The position numbers and the translations under genes are program-made. A stretch of 7,710 nucleotides of DNA. Source: an uncultured Ignavibacteriota bacterium. GTDB lineage: Bacteria; Bacteroidota; Ignavibacteria; Tepidaquicellales; Tepidaquicellaceae. Positions within the stretch are counted from its first letter, which is position 1, and the number at the start of each line of letters is the position of its first letter. The notes under the pieces were generated by a model that saw nothing but the letters and a program-made list of their open reading frames with translations, did no database searches and was not told the origin of the DNA. The stretch spans positions 1-7,710 of the forward strand of contig CALGOI010000364.1 in NCBI GenBank assembly GCA_937959065.1, read 5' to 3'. Shown in pieces: positions 5,015-7,710 of this stretch.

Positions 5015-7708
5015 TTGAGCGAAAAGTCTCTCAAAATATTGACCGCTTCAGCCGGATCGGGTAAGACATTCAACCTGATCATGGAATTCCTGTATCATGT
5101 GATCAAGGACCCTGAAGATTATAAACATATCCTTGCGATCACCTTCACCAATAAGGCTACCGAGGAGATGAAAACACGCATCATCTCCACTCTCATCGAG
5201 ATAGCTAACGGAAATAAAAAGAGTATCTACTATCAGAAACTAAACGAGAAGTACCCGAATAAAGACCTCGAAACCCAGGCTAAGAAGGTTCTGGAGAATA
5301 TCCTCCACCATTACTCTAATTTCCACATACAGACCATCGACGCTTTCTTTCAGAAGGTAGTAAGGGCATTCGCGCGTGAATTGGAACTCCAGATAGGATA
5401 CGAACTCGAACTAGACCAGGACCTTGTTTTAGCGGCAGCAACAGACAGCATGCTAAACAGAATAAATACAGACCCCGTTCTCGCCGAGTACCTGGAGGAA
5501 TTCGTCTTCAATCTCATCGACCGCGACAAAGGCTGGAATATTGAACAGGACATATACCGTAACGGGAGAGAGTTATTCTACGAGCGCTTTCATAAGCTGC
5601 AGGAAGGCATAGACAAAAAAGGCATCGATGACAAACAGAGAGTACGTGATTTCATAATTACCCTCCACGGCATAACGGATAAATTCGAGCAGACAATGAT
5701 GGGTTATTCACAGCAGGCGCAGGAGATAATGAATCAGCACTCGCTTGGTGTAAAGGATTTCGCGTACGGGACAAGCGGCGTAGCGGCATACCTGGTTACC
5801 AAGATAGGTAAGCGAAAGGATTACAAGCCGACAACCCGTGTATTTGAGGCAGCCGAGCACGATAATAACTGGGCATCGAAAACCTCACGCCACAAAAAGA
5901 CAATAATGGATTGCCTCAACGCCGGGCTTAGAGATGTACTGCATAATGTTCTCGCTCATTACGATGAGAACTATATGGAGTACAATACTGCTGTTGAAAT
6001 ACTGAAGAACATCTACGTTGCCGGGATTCTTGCCGATATCGAGGAAAGTCTGAAAGAGTACAGAAAGGAAAACAACATTTTTCTTATTTCCGATACGAAC
6101 CGTCTTTTGAAATCGATGATAACTAAAGACGAAGCTCCGTTTATCTATGAAAAGATTGGCAGCCACTTCAAGCATTATCTGATAGATGAATTCCAGGATA
6201 CGTCCGGCTTCCAGTGGAGAAATCTCTCTCCTCTTATCAAAGACGCGCTCGGAAGCGGTCACTCGGCTCTCATCGTGGGTGATACAAAGCAGGCTATATA
6301 CAGGTGGCGCGGCGGTGAGCGTGAATTACTGAATGAGATAGAAAATGAGTTCTCTGAGTTCGGTGAGATGATCGAACGCCTTCCTCTCGAACAGAATTTC
6401 CGGAGTGGTGAGAACATTATCGAATTCAATAACACATTCTTCGAAAACTCACTCCGGCATATACTGCCGGAGATAGAAGATTTGCATCTCGAAAAGGTCG
6501 AGACAACATTTCGAAAAGTACGGCAGCAGAAAAATAAAACAGGCGGATATGTTAATGTTAAATTCATATCCGAACCCGATTCGGAAAAGCGGTACCAGGA
6601 AGCCATGAAACACGCCCTGATGCGTGTACAGCAGGCAATCGACGACGGATATCTAAAAAAGGACATAATGATACTCACGCGGACCAATCGCGAAGCTAAG
6701 CAGATAACGGAATTCCTGCTGGAGAACAATATACGCGTCATATCACCGGATTCATCCAATCTAAATTCCAGCTATACTGTCAAATTCATCGTTAACATAA
6801 TCAAATACCTGAATAACTGGAAAGACGGTATCGCGAGAGCGCAGATATTGTATTACTATCTCACAAAAATAAAGCATGAGCCCGTTGACCCCCACGTTAT
6901 ATTCAGTGGCAGGGGCGATCTGTTTAAAGAAAAAATGCCGGAAGAATTTGCCAAAAGAACTTTCAGCCTGAATAAATTCTCACTGGTCGAACTCGTCGAG
7001 GAGATCGTCAGGATATTCGGACTGAATATGAAAAACGATGCCTACCTGCTGCGCTTCCAGGATATAATTCTCGATTACTCTACAAAGGTTAATAACGATT
7101 TCGCCGGGTTCATCGAGTGGTGGGACGAAAACAAGGGCAAGAAATCCATTACCATATCGGGTGAGGAAGACGCCGTCAATATTTACACAGTACATAAAGC
7201 AAAAGGGCTTGAGAAGCCGGTCGTCATTATCCCGTTTGCTAACTGGATCTTTTTCGAAGGATTCAAAAATACGATATGGGTGACCCCGGAAAGGAAACCC
7301 TTCGATGAAGCCGCTCCGTATCTTGTAAGGGCAACGAATTCACTTGAGAATACCTATCTTAACGATGACATGCAGCTGGAAAAAGCGCAGTCTTTCATAG
7401 ATAATCTCAACCTGGTTTACGTGGCGTTTACCCGCGCGGCTGAACGGTTATTCATTATAGCACCCGACAATCCGCAGAAAGGCACATTCTCAGCCAAGAA
7501 TCTTATCTCAAAGACCATACTGGCCACAGAAGACCTGGTCAGTCACTACGATGAGGAACAGGAGATGTTTGAATATGGTGAGAAGACAAAACCGAATAAA
7601 GCGAAAGAGGAGGGGAAGAAATTCTGTAACATCGAGACATACCCTGCAACCGACTGGCACGACAGGCTGATACTAAGCTCCGCTAAATCAAAGAAAGAGA
7701 AAAAGTAA
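5015..7708 (+). CDS. UvrD/RecB-like (AddA-type) superfamily 1 DNA helicase lacking a C-terminal nuclease domain
   Basis: This 897-residue ATP-driven helicase belongs to the RecB/AddA branch, which processes double-strand breaks for recombination. The SF1A motifs are all present: I ASAGSGKT (11-18), Ia AITFTNKAT (41-49), QTIDAF (106-111), II LIDEFQDT (389-396), III VGDTKQAIYRWRGG (421-434), IV LEQNFRS (458-464), V VNIYTVHKAKGLE (721-733) and VI LVYVAFTRAAERLF (800-813). The long 1B insert (about 125-340) fits RecB/AddA rather than UvrD. Family members in Bacteroidota usually run to about 1050-1150 residues and end in a PD-(D/E)XK nuclease. Here the frame stops some 84 residues past motif VI in the Lys-rich tail SAKSKKEKK, so no nuclease domain is present in this frame. 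Whether this is natural, a frameshift or a split gene cannot be settled, because the window ends two bases later. No addB lies upstream; the neighbour is the cupin gene. Confidence 0.92.
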   Translation: MSEKSLKILTASAGSGKTFNLIMEFLYHVIKDPEDYKHILAITFTNKATEEMKTRIISTLIEIANGNKKSIYYQKLNEKYPNKDLETQAKKVLENILHHYSNFHIQTIDAFFQKVVRAFARELELQIGYELELDQDLVLAAATDSMLNRINTDPVLAEYLEEFVFNLIDRDKGWNIEQDIYRNGRELFYERFHKLQEGIDKKGIDDKQRVRDFIITLHGITDKFEQTMMGYSQQAQEIMNQHSLGVKDFAYGTSGVAAYLVTKIGKRKDYKPTTRVFEAAEHDNNWASKTSRHKKTIMDCLNAGLRDVLHNVLAHYDENYMEYNTAVEILKNIYVAGILADIEESLKEYRKENNIFLISDTNRLLKSMITKDEAPFIYEKIGSHFKHYLIDEFQDTSGFQWRNLSPLIKDALGSGHSALIVGDTKQAIYRWRGGERELLNEIENEFSEFGEMIERLPLEQNFRSGENIIEFNNTFFENSLRHILPEIEDLHLEKVETTFRKVRQQKNKTGGYVNVKFISEPDSEKRYQEAMKHALMRVQQAIDDGYLKKDIMILTRTNREAKQITEFLLENNIRVISPDSSNLNSSYTVKFIVNIIKYLNNWKDGIARAQILYYYLTKIKHEPVDPHVIFSGRGDLFKEKMPEEFAKRTFSLNKFSLVELVEEIVRIFGLNMKNDAYLLRFQDIILDYSTKVNNDFAGFIEWWDENKGKKSITISGEEDAVNIYTVHKAKGLEKPVVIIPFANWIFFEGFKNTIWVTPERKPFDEAAPYLVRATNSLENTYLNDDMQLEKAQSFIDNLNLVYVAFTRAAERLFIIAPDNPQKGTFSAKNLISKTILATEDLVSHYDEEQEMFEYGEKTKPNKAKEEGKKFCNIETYPATDWHDRLILSSAKSKKEKK

Positions 7709-7710
7709 TT

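Noticed and set aside
5350..7195. Minus-strand frames inside the helicase (5350-5553, 5885-6262, 6259-6759, 6980-7195)
   Set aside because: The plus-strand frame carries every SF1 helicase motif through this stretch, so these are antisense shadows; Ser- and Ile-rich translations are typical of that.
7698..7705. Canonical A AAA AAG programmed frameshift heptamer at the helicase end
   Set aside because: In frame the bases are G AAA AAG, which does not fit the X XXY YYZ rule; slippage or a sequencing error is possible but the classic signal is not present.

Overview
This window looks like a chromosomal segment from the Bacteroidota/Chlorobiota/Ignavibacteriota (FCB) assemblage, probably nearer Ignavibacteria or Chlorobi than a classic gut Bacteroides. 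The clues are a GyrA N-terminus of that type, start codons mostly without Shine-Dalgarno sequences, a RecB/AddA-like helicase of the Bacteroidota kind, and small cysteine-containing and YtkA-like envelope proteins familiar from that group. The assignment comes from recognising protein families, not from a database search.

Layout. (1) Positions 1-914, minus strand: the first 304 codons of gyrA, running off the left edge, with a sigma70-like promoter at 1006-1034. (2) Positions 1043-1083: a strong intrinsic terminator that ends the next minus-strand unit. (3) Positions 1112-3454, minus strand: three envelope genes. Transcription runs from a small membrane-anchored protein with clustered cysteines, through a lipoprotein with two YtkA/FixH-like domains and a strikingly regular (His-X)5-His strand, to an outer-membrane beta-barrel with a CxxCxC motif near its mature N-terminus. 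Together they look like a metal-handling (probably copper) export or protection module; that role is inferred. (4) Positions 3508-4571, minus strand: a calcineurin-like metallophosphoesterase translationally coupled (ATGA overlap) to a small secreted protein of unknown function. (5) Positions 4646-7708, plus strand: a cupin protein lacking the usual metal ligands, followed directly by a UvrD/RecB-type superfamily 1 helicase. The helicase starts at TTG, in the same frame and immediately after the cupin stop, and ends before the C-terminal nuclease region usual for this family.

The 74-base divergent spacer 4572-4645 holds two facing, overlapping candidate promoters. No stretch longer than 300 bases lacks a gene; the largest gap is 915-1111, which holds the gyrA promoter and leader and the terminator. 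I see no tRNA, rRNA, CRISPR array, insertion sequence or phage gene. The best candidate for something under-described is the three-gene Cys/His-rich envelope module.
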